From NCBI GenBank assembly GCA_029938505.1, contig JAOZUV010000002.1, positions 1-21,956 of the forward strand: DNA of 21,956 nucleotides. The letters run 5' to 3'. This DNA comes from Bacteroidales bacterium. GTDB lineage: Bacteria; Bacteroidota; Bacteroidia; Bacteroidales; GCA-2711565. A program made the position numbers and the translations under genes. The notes beneath the pieces were generated by a model. That model saw only the letters and a program-made list of their open reading frames with translations. It had not been told where the DNA came from and searched no databases. Below are positions 8,670 through 16,299 of the stretch, in pieces; position 1 is the first letter of the stretch; each line of letters begins with the position of its first letter.

Positions 8670-9062
8670 ATGAAGAAGATCGTTAACATATCAACAGCAC
8701 CAAAGCCATTAGCACCATATAGCCAAGCTGTTTTAGCCAATGACACCCTTTATGTTTCAGGACAAATAGCCATTAATCCTTTTGATGGGAAATTAGTGGA
8801 AGGAAGTCCCGCTGAACAAACTAAACAACTGATGACTAATATTGGGAACATACTGAAAGAAGTAGGCATGGATTTTTCGAATATTGTGAAATGCTCCATT
8901 TTTATGTCGGATATGAAGTATTATGGCGAAATAAATGAAGTGTATGGCGAGTATTTTAAAGTAGACCCACCTGCCCGCGAGGCAATGCATGTTGCTGGCC
9001 TACCCCTAAATGTAGATGTAGAAATTTCGTGTATCGCTTGTGAAAAATTAAATCAATTATAA
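8670..9062 (+). CDS. ridA: RidA family (YjgF/YER057c/UK114) enamine/imine deaminase
   Basis: At 130 residues this is the normal size for a RidA trimer subunit. RidA hydrolyses reactive 2-aminoacrylate and related enamines/imines from PLP-enzyme reactions, releasing ammonia and a keto acid. Family marks are APYSQA (15-20, with the active-site Tyr17), SGQIAINP (30-37), VKCSIFMSDM (73-82), PPAREAMHVAGLP (100-112) and VDVEISCIA (115-123). By alignment to E. coli RidA from memory, R103 matches catalytic Arg105 and E118 matches Glu120, so deaminase activity is plausible. Oddities are EAM instead of the common SCV after the Arg, and Ser in place of the second Glu of the usual 'EIEAIA'. It stands alone, with its own spacers on both sides. 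Confidence 0.93.
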   Translation: MKKIVNISTAPKPLAPYSQAVLANDTLYVSGQIAINPFDGKLVEGSPAEQTKQLMTNIGNILKEVGMDFSNIVKCSIFMSDMKYYGEINEVYGEYFKVDPPAREAMHVAGLPLNVDVEISCIACEKLNQL

Positions 9063-9168
9063 AAATCCATATTCAATATAATTCCCATTCAATTTTTATT
9101 TATATGAACCCAAAAACAATAAATAAAAAAGGAATGTAAAATTCCAAAATCATTAAAAATTAAAAACT

Positions 9169-11313
9169 ATGAAAAAAATTTTATTTGGCTCATTAATTTA
9201 TTTTATGAGCATTTTCGTTGCAAAAGCTGATGAAGGAATGTGGATTCCTGCATTACTCGAAAAATTTAATGAACAGGAGATGATAAAAATGGGAATGCGG
9301 ATTACTGCAAAGGACATCTATGACATTAATCACTCAAGTATTAAAGATGCCATTGTTAGTATTGGTGGTTGTTCAGCCCAACTTATCTCTGATCAAGGTC
9401 TTCTTATTACAAACCATCATTGTGGTTTTGGTCGAATTCAACGCCATAGTTCTCTTGAACACGATTACTTAACAGATGGATTTTGGGCCATGGATAAATC
9501 TGAAGAATTAGCAAACGAAGGCATGACTGCTAAATTTCTGATACGTATAGACGAGGTTACCGATGAGGTTTTAAAAAATGTATCGGATACGATGACCGAG
9601 GTTCAAAGAGCAAAAGTCATAAGAGATCAGATTAAAGAAATTAAAAAGAAAGCTGAAAAAGAAACAGGCTATGACGCTTCTATTAGTGCCTTTTATTATG
9701 GCAACCAATATTTCATGTATATTACAGAAACCTATAAGGATGTTCGCTTAGTGGGTGCTCCTCCATCAAACATTGGTAAATTTGGTGGCGATACAGATAA
9801 TTGGATGTGGCCACGACATACGGGTGATTTTTCAATCTTTCGGATATATGCTGATAAAAACAATAAGCCAGCCAAATACTCAAAAGACAACGTACCTTAC
9901 AAACCAAAATACCATCTTCGTATCTCATTAAAAGGCGCTAATAAAGGCGACTTTACATTTGTATTTGGCTATCCTGGAAGAACAGAAGAATACCTGCCTT
10001 CTTATGGAGTAGATATGCAAACAAACATTATTCATCCAGTTAGTATCAAAATAAGAACAGAGCTTTTAGATATATTCAAAAAATATGTTGAGAAAGATAA
10101 ATTAGTTAGAATACAATATGCAGCAAAAACAGCTCGTGTAGCCAATGGCTGGAAAAAATGGATAGGTGCTAAAAAAGGAATTCGCAGATTGGGTGCCATT
10201 AATAAAAAGAAAGCGTTTGAAAAAGAGTTTGTTCAATGGACAAATTCATCCCCTGAAACTAAATCTAAATACGGCCATTTGATTGCCGATTTTGAAGAAA
10301 CCTATAAAGAATTAGCCCCTTTCAAAAAAGCATCCACTTTGCTAAGAGAAACAATTATGGGTATTGAAATCATTAATTTTTCTACCGAATTTAAAAGATT
10401 GATTGAATTAAAAAATGATTCTGTTTTTAAAGTGCTTGTTTCCAGAAAACAAAACAGTGTGAAACGTTTCTTTAAAGACTATCACCAACCCATTGGTAAA
10501 GAAACTTTTGAAAAACTCCTTACAATTTATCAAGAAGATTCTGAGAGTGAATATTTACCCGAATTTTTCACTACTATAAACTCGAAGTATAAGGGTGATT
10601 TTAAAAAATTTGCTGATCATATTTTCAAAAAATCAATTTTCGCTTCTGAAAACAAATTATCAAATATGCTATCAGAAGCTAAATTAGGAAAATTAAAAGC
10701 CCTAAAAAAAGACCCCTTATTTAAATTAACAAATCAGTTAATCATTCTCGATAATACAAAGTTAATTCCATCAATAAAAAAATTGGAAGATAAACTTAAA
10801 AAAATGCAAAGACTCTATATGAAAGCTCAAATGGAAATGCAGCCCGAAAAGCGCTTTTATCCAGATGCAAACGGAACAATTAGGGTAACTTATGGAAATG
10901 TGAAAGGCTTTAATCCCAGCGATGGTGTTACCTATAAACACTTTACAACCATGGAAGGAATATTAGAAAAAGAAGATCCAAATATTTACGATTATGTAGT
11001 TGAGGACAAACTTAAAGAGCTTTACAACAATAAAGACTTTGGACAATATGCCGATAAAGATGGCAGCTTACATGTCTGTTTTATTGCAGCAAATCATACT
11101 TCGGGAGGAAACTCAGGAAGCCCAATATTAAATGCTGACGGACATCTTTTGGGTCTTAATTTTGATCGAAATTGGGAAGGCACAATGAGTGATTTAATGT
11201 ATGATCCTGACTATTGTCGGAATATTTCAGTAGACATTAGATACTGTTTATTCGTCATCGATAAGTTTGCTGGTGCAACTCATTTAGTTGATGAAATGAC
11301 CATTATTAAGTAA
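9169..11313 (+). CDS. S46 family dipeptidyl peptidase, DPP11-like (Asp/Glu-specific)
   Basis: A 714-residue secreted serine peptidase that removes N-terminal dipeptides in the periplasm or at the cell surface. The signal peptide ends after AKA (20), leaving DEGMW, a typical S46 mature start. The catalytic triad is His84 in LLITNHHCGFG, probably Asp220 in RHTGDFSIFR after GGDTDNWMWP, and Ser649 in GGNSGSP. The helical domain lies between them (about 280-570). Residue 667, 18 residues after the catalytic Ser in LNFDRNWEG, is Arg. In P. gingivalis DPP11 the equivalent Arg673 (Ser655 + 18) sets preference for Asp/Glu at P1, while DPP7 has Gly. That supports a DPP11-type enzyme. A terminator follows, and an acidic-amino-acid symporter lies 0.8 kb downstream. 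The family is certain; the specificity is inferred from one residue. Confidence 0.93.
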   Translation: MKKILFGSLIYFMSIFVAKADEGMWIPALLEKFNEQEMIKMGMRITAKDIYDINHSSIKDAIVSIGGCSAQLISDQGLLITNHHCGFGRIQRHSSLEHDYLTDGFWAMDKSEELANEGMTAKFLIRIDEVTDEVLKNVSDTMTEVQRAKVIRDQIKEIKKKAEKETGYDASISAFYYGNQYFMYITETYKDVRLVGAPPSNIGKFGGDTDNWMWPRHTGDFSIFRIYADKNNKPAKYSKDNVPYKPKYHLRISLKGANKGDFTFVFGYPGRTEEYLPSYGVDMQTNIIHPVSIKIRTELLDIFKKYVEKDKLVRIQYAAKTARVANGWKKWIGAKKGIRRLGAINKKKAFEKEFVQWTNSSPETKSKYGHLIADFEETYKELAPFKKASTLLRETIMGIEIINFSTEFKRLIELKNDSVFKVLVSRKQNSVKRFFKDYHQPIGKETFEKLLTIYQEDSESEYLPEFFTTINSKYKGDFKKFADHIFKKSIFASENKLSNMLSEAKLGKLKALKKDPLFKLTNQLIILDNTKLIPSIKKLEDKLKKMQRLYMKAQMEMQPEKRFYPDANGTIRVTYGNVKGFNPSDGVTYKHFTTMEGILEKEDPNIYDYVVEDKLKELYNNKDFGQYADKDGSLHVCFIAANHTSGGNSGSPILNADGHLLGLNFDRNWEGTMSDLMYDPDYCRNISVDIRYCLFVIDKFAGATHLVDEMTIIK

Positions 11314-11335
11314 TCTCCTTAAATGTGGATAATTG

Positions 11336-11371
11336 AAGGGATGATACCTTAAGTGTTCATCCCTTTTTTAT
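11336..11371 (+). terminator. Intrinsic terminator of the S46 peptidase gene
   Basis: AAGGGATGA (11336-11344) pairs with TCATCCCTT (11357-11365) across a 12-nt loop and runs into a T tract, 22 bp after the peptidase stop codon. Confidence 0.8.
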
Positions 11372-11377
11372 TTAAAG

Positions 11378-11398
11378 ATGCTGAATTAAATTCAGCAT
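11378..11398. repeat. REP-like palindrome, 10-bp arms
   Basis: ATGCTGAATT (11378-11387), a single A, then AATTCAGCAT (11389-11398) form an almost perfect palindrome. It lies 7 bp after the terminator's T tract and has no T tract of its own, so it is not needed for termination. The GCTGAA...TTCAGCATGA form resembles short dispersed palindromes seen between genes in many bacteria; copy number elsewhere cannot be judged here. Confidence 0.6.
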
Positions 11399-11434
11399 GA
11401 CGAGATTTATTTTCCATTTTTGTACTTTTATCAA

Positions 11435-12004
11435 ATGATAAAAAATCTCATTTTAAAAAACCGAAGCTATCGCAGATTTTATGAAAAAGTAAAAATTTTA
11501 TCTGAGGATTTAAAAGAGTTGATTGACCTAGCTCGACTATCTCCTTCAGGAAGCAATTTACAAGCACTTAAATTTATACTTTCGAACGAAGGAAACAGGA
11601 ATAAAACCATATTCAAAAATCTGGCTTGGGCAGGCTATTTGAAGGATTGGGATGGCCCCATTGAAAGTGAACGACCATCCGCTTATATTATTATTTTGGG
11701 TGATAAAAATCCAATCAAATCTTTTGACTATGATGTAGGAATAGTCTGTCAAAGCATACTCTTAGGAGCAGCTGAAAAAGGCTATGGAGGATGTATTTTC
11801 GGATCTATAAAAAGAATTCCACTATCAGCTGAATTAAAAATACCTAAACATTTAAAAATACAACTCATTATTGCTCTTGGAAAACCAAAAGAAATAATAC
11901 AAATTGATCCTGTAATAAATGGAAATATCAAATATTGGAGAGATAAAAAAGGAATTCATCACGTCCCGAAACGGAATTTAGACGAATTAATCATTGAGCT
12001 GTAA
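11435..12004 (+). CDS. Small nitroreductase-family flavoprotein
   Basis: A 189-residue soluble protein of the FMN-dependent nitroreductase fold, which reduces nitro, quinone or similar substrates with NAD(P)H; the substrate is unknown. Supporting motifs are the N-terminal RSYRRF (10-15), which binds the FMN phosphate in this family, SPSGSNLQALKFI (about 36-48) at the usual 'P(S)..N.Q' site, the dimer helix DYDVGIVCQSILLGAAEKGYG, and GGCIFGSIKR near the cofactor. It is shorter than classical NfsB-like enzymes (~217 aa) and lacks part of the middle. I start it at ATG 11435; a TTG five codons upstream overlaps a possible CATTTTTG promoter box (11415-11422). It is a single-gene unit, flanked by two GCTGAA/TTCAGC palindromes and convergent with the symporter. 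Confidence 0.85.
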   Translation: MIKNLILKNRSYRRFYEKVKILSEDLKELIDLARLSPSGSNLQALKFILSNEGNRNKTIFKNLAWAGYLKDWDGPIESERPSAYIIILGDKNPIKSFDYDVGIVCQSILLGAAEKGYGGCIFGSIKRIPLSAELKIPKHLKIQLIIALGKPKEIIQIDPVINGNIKYWRDKKGIHHVPKRNLDELIIEL

Positions 12005-12007
12005 AAA

Positions 12008-12031
12008 AACTAGGCTGAAAAATATTTCAGC
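12008..12031 (-). terminator. Hairpin terminator between convergent genes
   Basis: GCTGAAA (12014-12020) and TTTCAGC (12025-12031) pair across a 4-nt loop. Read on the minus strand the stem is followed within a few bases by TTTTTTT, so it best serves the symporter gene, whose stop is about 43 bp away. On the plus strand the T-rich tail is weaker. Confidence 0.6.
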
Positions 12032-12073
12032 ATTTTATAATATCATTTAATCACAAAATTAAACAACAAACCC

Positions 12074-13486
12074 TTATACCTTTAATTGCTCACCTTCAGA
12101 TTTTGCAATAATGGCAGCACCACAACTGTCGCTCCATACATTAGTAGCAGTTCTGAACATATCCAAAATCCGATCAACTGCCAATATTAATCCAACACCT
12201 TCCAACGGAAGTTGAATTGCTGTTAATATAACTGTTATCATTACCAAACCTGCCATAGGAATAGCAGCAGCACCGATGGAAGCTAACAAGGCAGTAACTA
12301 TAATAATCACTTGCTGAAAAATAGTTAAATCAACTCCGTAGGCTTGGGCAATAAACATAGCAGCAATGCACTCATATAAGGCTGTGCCATCCATATTAAT
12401 AGTTGCCCCAAGCGGCAATGTAAAACTGGTGATTTTATTCGAAACACCTGATTTATCTTCAACTGCCTGTATTGTTAATGGTAAAGTTGCTCCCGATGAT
12501 GACGTTGAAAAAGCTGTCAATAGCGGAGTTGCCATATTCCGCATATGCTGGAACGGCTTGATTTTTCCAATGTATTTAGCAATCAATGGAAGTGTGATAA
12601 AAAAATGAATCCCTAATGCTAAAATAACAGTAAGCATATATAAACCCATACGAGAACCCAGCTCAAGCAAATCATCCTGATCTGAAACAACTTTGGCAAC
12701 AATTCCAAAAATACCTAAGGGTGTAAATTTAATGACGAACATGGTCATTTTCATCATTACATCAAAAATGGCATTAAATGCTTTCGTTAAAACTCTCCCC
12801 GGAGCAATATCAATTTTAGTTACAAAAAAACCAAAAAGTATCGCAAAAAAGATTATCGAAAGCATTTGACTATTTGTAAAAGCTTCAAAAATATTGGTTG
12901 GAACAATGTCGATTAAAATCTCTCTAACTGATCGCTGTTTCTCTATCAGGCCTTCTACCTCTTGACTGAAATTGAGATCGGCTCCTAATCCCGGTTGTAA
13001 AATATTTACTAAAAATAATCCGGTAATGATAGCAAGTAAACTGGTTAAAATATAATAACTAAAGGTTTTTAAACTTAACCTGCCAAGACTACTTCCTGTA
13101 CCAATATTGGCTATTCCCGAAATAAGTGAACTCAATATTAGTGGAATAATCAACATTTTCAATAAGCGCAAAAAGATGTCTCCCATCCAACTAACAGAAT
13201 GAACCATTGTGTTCTGATTTGCTGCCTTTAGGATTAAACCCTTGTTTGCATCATATCTTTCCTGCCCAATAATTCGAATTACATTTTCATCAAATGATTT
13301 TCGCGAATCAATGTCAATATTTGCAATTTCTTGAAGATCCTGAACGATTTCAACAGGAGCATTTTTCTTTTTAAGGTATTCAAAAGCCTGATCGTTAAAA
13401 GAATAATAGGTTGGGAAAAGGATGCCGTAAATAACGGCTAAGACTAGGGCAATAAATATTTGCCAATGTAATTTAATCTTTCTCAT
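12074..13486 (-). CDS. Dicarboxylate/amino acid:cation symporter (DAACS, GltP-like)
   Basis: A 470-residue inner-membrane secondary transporter of the glutamate/aspartate/C4-dicarboxylate family, with eight TM segments and two re-entrant hairpins. Diagnostic segments are HP1 AFSTSSSGATLPL (325-337), the TM7 motif NMDGTALYE (364-372), HP2 ASIGAAAIPMAG (402-413) and the TM8 motif DRILDMFRTATNVWSD (438-453). D442, R445, T446, N449 and D453 match GltPh D394, R397, T398, N401 and D405. The Arg is the residue that selects acidic substrates, so glutamate, aspartate or a dicarboxylate is likely. Residues ~30-100 between TM1 and TM2 form an unusually long, charged extracytoplasmic loop. It has its own promoter region, shared divergently with the efflux operon and the inverted repeat at 13534-13594. 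Confidence 0.9.
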   Translation of the reverse strand: MRKIKLHWQIFIALVLAVIYGILFPTYYSFNDQAFEYLKKKNAPVEIVQDLQEIANIDIDSRKSFDENVIRIIGQERYDANKGLILKAANQNTMVHSVSWMGDIFLRLLKMLIIPLILSSLISGIANIGTGSSLGRLSLKTFSYYILTSLLAIITGLFLVNILQPGLGADLNFSQEVEGLIEKQRSVREILIDIVPTNIFEAFTNSQMLSIIFFAILFGFFVTKIDIAPGRVLTKAFNAIFDVMMKMTMFVIKFTPLGIFGIVAKVVSDQDDLLELGSRMGLYMLTVILALGIHFFITLPLIAKYIGKIKPFQHMRNMATPLLTAFSTSSSGATLPLTIQAVEDKSGVSNKITSFTLPLGATINMDGTALYECIAAMFIAQAYGVDLTIFQQVIIIVTALLASIGAAAIPMAGLVMITVILTAIQLPLEGVGLILAVDRILDMFRTATNVWSDSCGAAIIAKSEGEQLKV

Positions 13487-13495
13487 AATTGAGGT

Positions 13496-13528
13496 GAAAT
13501 ATACGAAATTTGCAGAAAATTTAAGAAA
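13496..13528 (-). promoter_or_regulatory. Possible symporter promoter
   Basis: On the minus strand TTTC (13528-13525), 21 nt, then TATATTTC (13503-13496) resemble a -33/-7 pair with G-to-C changes, placed 9 nt before the ATG at 13486. If real, the mRNA would be almost leaderless. Both boxes are imperfect. Confidence 0.3.
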
Positions 13529-13533
13529 TAAAT

Positions 13534-13594
13534 ATATTTTTAAGTGGAAACGAAGAAAACTTTTAATATTTTTTTCGTTTCCACTTAAAAATAT
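13534..13594. repeat. Perfect 21-bp inverted repeat, probable regulator-binding site
   Basis: The left arm (13534-13554, core AAGTGGAAACGAA) and right arm (13574-13594, core TTCGTTTCCACTT) are exact reverse complements over 21 bp, separated by 19 bp; arm centres are 40 bp apart. The right arm covers the -33 box and most of the spacer of the promoter predicted for the TetR operon, so a bound protein would block it. The left arm lies just behind the possible symporter promoter. It is upstream of both predicted transcription starts, so it should act as DNA rather than as an RNA hairpin. Binding by the adjacent TetR protein is inference. Confidence 0.8.
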
Positions 13595-13607
13595 TCTTTT
13601 ATCTTTG
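13578..13607 (+). promoter_or_regulatory. Predicted promoter of the efflux operon
   Basis: TTTC (13578-13581), 18 nt, then TATCTTTG (13600-13607) fit the Bacteroidota -33/-7 pattern with one mismatch. Transcription would begin near 13614, leaving a leader of about 24 nt before the TetR ATG at 13638. Confidence 0.55.
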
Positions 13608-13637
13608 CCCCAATTATTCTCTAAAAAAGACTATACA

Positions 13638-14252
13638 ATGGACAAAGAATACCAAGAAATCATGGAAAAAGTAAGGGATTTATCCTCTGCTTTGGGTATC
13701 CGTTCTCTCTCAATTGATGAAATCTGTAAGAAACTTAACATCCCTAAACCCGTTCTATTAAAACACATAAACAACAAAACAGATTTGGTTGAACAAATGT
13801 TGAAATTTGAACGTTTACGTTTTCAAGACATTTTCGATGAGCATAATTTTGAAGGTGTAAATGCCATCCAAATATTATTAATTGTAAGCAAAGAGATTGC
13901 TTTACGTTTTAAAGATGTAAGCCCTTCAATGAGTTTTGATCTAAAAAAATACTATCCTGAACTCTATAATAAACACTTTTCAGAAAGACAAGATTATATT
14001 TTTAAGAAAATTCAAATTAACCTAACAAAAGGCATTAGTCAAGGAATGTATCGTGAGGATTTAAGCATCGAGCTTGTATCTCGATTATATCTTTCACGAT
14101 TAAGTGATATGCATAATCCCGAGTTATTTCCTCCAGAAAAATTTTCGGATGAGAAACTTTTTGATTTTATGATCGATTATTTTATTCGTGGAATTGCAAC
14201 ACTTGAAGGCATTGCTTTTTATGAAAAAGAAAAAGACAATTATAAATTATAA
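13638..14252 (+). CDS. TetR/AcrR-family regulator (first of two in the efflux operon)
   Basis: A 204-residue DNA-binding protein. The N-terminal HTH is at about 8-52: ALGIRSLSIDEICKKLNI then a recognition-helix region PKPVLLKHINNK. The usual 'S..TLY.hF..K' is changed here, with no Tyr at the conserved position, so operator contacts may be unusual. The ligand-binding part (about 60-204) includes SPSMSFDLKKYYPELY (95-110) and NLTKGISQGMYRE (128-140), segments also found in the second TetR at 15670. The start is ATG 13638. A longer frame to 13494 would run through the inverted repeat and promoter and adds a non-TetR sequence, so it is rejected. It is the first gene of the operon, 20 bp before tolC, and probably represses the operon through the inverted repeat. 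Confidence 0.85.
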   Translation: MDKEYQEIMEKVRDLSSALGIRSLSIDEICKKLNIPKPVLLKHINNKTDLVEQMLKFERLRFQDIFDEHNFEGVNAIQILLIVSKEIALRFKDVSPSMSFDLKKYYPELYNKHFSERQDYIFKKIQINLTKGISQGMYREDLSIELVSRLYLSRLSDMHNPELFPPEKFSDEKLFDFMIDYFIRGIATLEGIAFYEKEKDNYKL

Positions 14253-14272
14253 TACATAATCAACGCACATCA

Positions 14273-15658
14273 ATGAAAAAAACAATTTTGACAATTGTAG
14301 GCTTACTATTAATTAATCTTACAATGCTTGGCCAAGAAGCCATACAATTTTCTTTAGAAGATGCCATTAAACATAGTTTGGTATATAATACCACCATTAA
14401 AAATGCGCTTACAGATATTGAAATTGCTCGTAAAAAAATTAATGAAACCACAGCTATTGGGCTGCCACAAGTAAATGCAAAGCTTTCAAATACCAATTAT
14501 TTAAACATTGCAACTACTTTGATGCCTGATTTTATTTCACCTGCCATTTTTGCCGTGAATGAAGATAATTTTGGACTCACTCCAACAACTCCACAAGGAG
14601 ATCCACAATTTTTCCCTGTAAGTTTTGGAACTAAATATAATGCATCAGCCGAAATTACAGTTTCACAATTAATCTTTAACGGTTCATATTTGGTAGGATT
14701 ACAAGCTGCTAAAGCTTACTTAGAGCAATCAAAAGTACAATCTGAAAAAAGCCGTATTGATATTAAAGAATTAGTGACATCAGCCTATTATTTGGTTTTA
14801 GTAACTCAAAAAAATAAAAGCATTATAGATAGTACACTTCTTAGTTTACAAAGTATGTATACTGAACTTCAAGAAATTTACAAACAAGGATTTATTGAAG
14901 ATACGGAAGTGGATCAGATTAAATTAATGATTGCTGATCTTGAAACCAATTTATTATTTGTGACGAATCAAATCAAACTATCAAAATCCTATTTAAAAAT
15001 TTTACTGGGTATTGATGTTAATAATACGATTAGTCTTACAGATAATTTAGACAATCTGCTTGAGAGTATTAAAAATACTGCAATCCTCACATCTAACTTT
15101 TTATTCTCAAAAAATATTGATTATCGAATTTTAGAAAACCAAAAAGAACTTTCGTTACTAAGTTTGAAAAATGAAAAAGCAAATTCGTTGCCCGTTTTAT
15201 CAGCATTTTTCACTGCACAAACCAATGCAATGCGCGATAGTTATGATTTTTTGAAAGAAGGAAAACCATGGTATCCTACAACGCTATGGGGCATTCAATT
15301 GGACATCCCAATTTTTAGTAGCTTTTCCAGAAGCTCTAAAGTTAAACAAGCAAAGTTGGAACTTAAAAAAGTGGAAGAGCTTCAAATTCAATTACAAAAC
15401 AGTTTAAATATGGAAGAAGATAATAGCAAAACAAATTTTAAAAATGCTATTCTGATTCACCAAAACAAAAAAAATGCTGCAAAATTAGCTAATAAAATTT
15501 ATCATAAAACCCAATTGAAATATAAAGAGGGCGTTTCATCGAGTATGGATTTACTTCAATCCTACAATCAATACTTGGAATCTGAAGGTAATTACATTGC
15601 CTCAATAGTAGACTTGGTAAATACTAAGCTGGCACTTGAAAAACTGTTTTCTGAATAA
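14273..15658 (+). CDS. TolC-family outer-membrane efflux protein
   Basis: A 461-residue exit duct of a tripartite pump. The signal peptide is about residues 1-20 (MKKTILTIVGLLLINLTMLG then QEAIQFSLEDAI). The mature chain begins with the family's 'fsLeeAi..aL..N..i..a..di..A...i' pattern and has two outer-membrane-efflux repeats (roughly 27-240 and 275-460). Helical segments contain the expected coiled-coil heptads, and INETTAIGLPQVNA and GTKYNASAEITVSQLIFNGSYLVGL mark the first repeat and barrel strands. The second repeat has WGIQLDIPIFSSFSRSSKVKQA, the usual 'pifs....r...v..A' motif, and ends with SYNQYLESEGNYIASIVDLVNTKLALEKL. It would trimerise in the outer membrane and dock with the adaptor at 16300. 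It precedes the second TetR by 11 bp. Confidence 0.92.
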   Translation: MKKTILTIVGLLLINLTMLGQEAIQFSLEDAIKHSLVYNTTIKNALTDIEIARKKINETTAIGLPQVNAKLSNTNYLNIATTLMPDFISPAIFAVNEDNFGLTPTTPQGDPQFFPVSFGTKYNASAEITVSQLIFNGSYLVGLQAAKAYLEQSKVQSEKSRIDIKELVTSAYYLVLVTQKNKSIIDSTLLSLQSMYTELQEIYKQGFIEDTEVDQIKLMIADLETNLLFVTNQIKLSKSYLKILLGIDVNNTISLTDNLDNLLESIKNTAILTSNFLFSKNIDYRILENQKELSLLSLKNEKANSLPVLSAFFTAQTNAMRDSYDFLKEGKPWYPTTLWGIQLDIPIFSSFSRSSKVKQAKLELKKVEELQIQLQNSLNMEEDNSKTNFKNAILIHQNKKNAAKLANKIYHKTQLKYKEGVSSSMDLLQSYNQYLESEGNYIASIVDLVNTKLALEKLFSE

Positions 15659-15669
15659 ATATTAAAAAT

Positions 15670-16287
15670 ATGTTTTGCTGCAATAAAAAAGAAAGTGATA
15701 TCATTAAAAAAGCTTTTGAGCTTTTCAATACATACGGGATTAAAAGTGTTTCGATGGATGATATTTCAAGGGAGCTAGGAATCTCAAAAAAAACATTGTA
15801 CCGTTTTGTAAAAGATAAGCAAGAATTGATTGCTAAAGTTATTGCTAGTGATTTTAAAGCCAACGATAAGAAAATACAGGCTTTATTAAAACCCACTTTT
15901 AATGCCATTGAAGAAGTGTTGGCTTTAGTTCGTTTTTTTACTGAATTACATCAAACACATTCGCCCAATATGATTTTTGATCTTCAGAAATTTTACCCTG
16001 AAGTATATCAGATGTTTCGTAAACTTCGTAAAGAAAAACTCCTTTTATTTTATGGAGATAATTTGAAAAAGGGAATTAAAGAAGGCTTGTACCGTCAAAA
16101 TATGGATATAAATGTGGTACAAAAAATTATTGTTCATTTATCTGAAACCATTATTGAAAGCGACACTTTCACCATTGAGGAGGTAGGATCTCCTCAATTT
16201 ATTTTGGAAATGTATTCATATCACCTTCATGGCATTGTAAGCGAAAAAGGCCATAGGCTTTTAAATAAAGAATTAAATAACATTTAA
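15670..16287 (+). CDS. TetR/AcrR-family regulator (second in the efflux operon)
   Basis: A 205-residue regulator with a standard TetR HTH at about 8-54: IIKKAFELFNTYGIKSVSMD then DISRELGISKKTLYRFVKDK, including the conserved Tyr of the recognition helix. The C-terminal domain shares SPNMIFDLQKFYPEVY (98-113) and NLKKGIKEGLYRQ (131-143) with the first TetR, at nearly the same positions and total length, so the two are paralogues, possibly an old duplication. It sits inside the operon, 11 bp after tolC and 12 bp before the adaptor, with no visible promoter or palindrome of its own. Its target is unknown: it could act with the first regulator at 13534-13594, respond to a different ligand, or act elsewhere. 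CysCys at residues 3-4 is a curiosity only. Confidence 0.9.
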   Translation: MFCCNKKESDIIKKAFELFNTYGIKSVSMDDISRELGISKKTLYRFVKDKQELIAKVIASDFKANDKKIQALLKPTFNAIEEVLALVRFFTELHQTHSPNMIFDLQKFYPEVYQMFRKLRKEKLLLFYGDNLKKGIKEGLYRQNMDINVVQKIIVHLSETIIESDTFTIEEVGSPQFILEMYSYHLHGIVSEKGHRLLNKELNNI

Positions 16288-16299
16288 ATATTTGAAAAA

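Noticed and set aside
9131..9145. GGAAT-GTAAA-ATTCC hairpin before the S46 peptidase
   Set aside because: A 5-bp AT-rich stem is expected by chance in DNA of this composition, and there is no T tract at the right distance.
11420..11434. TTG start for the nitroreductase
   Set aside because: It lies in a probable -7 box (CATTTTTG); the ATG at 11435 leads directly into the RSYRRF motif region.
13534..13594. Inverted repeat as an intrinsic terminator
   Set aside because: The two flanking genes diverge, so no transcript ends here; the stem is AT-rich with no T tract directly after it, and it overlaps a promoter.
13534..13594. Inverted repeat as an insertion-sequence end or CRISPR-like repeat
   Set aside because: There is no transposase, target duplication or further copy nearby; there are only two arms, in inverse orientation.
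13494..13637. N-terminal extension of the first TetR from an ATG at 13494
   Set aside because: The frame crosses the inverted repeat and the predicted promoter and encodes a basic/hydrophobic stretch unlike TetR; ATG 13638 gives a normal-length protein.
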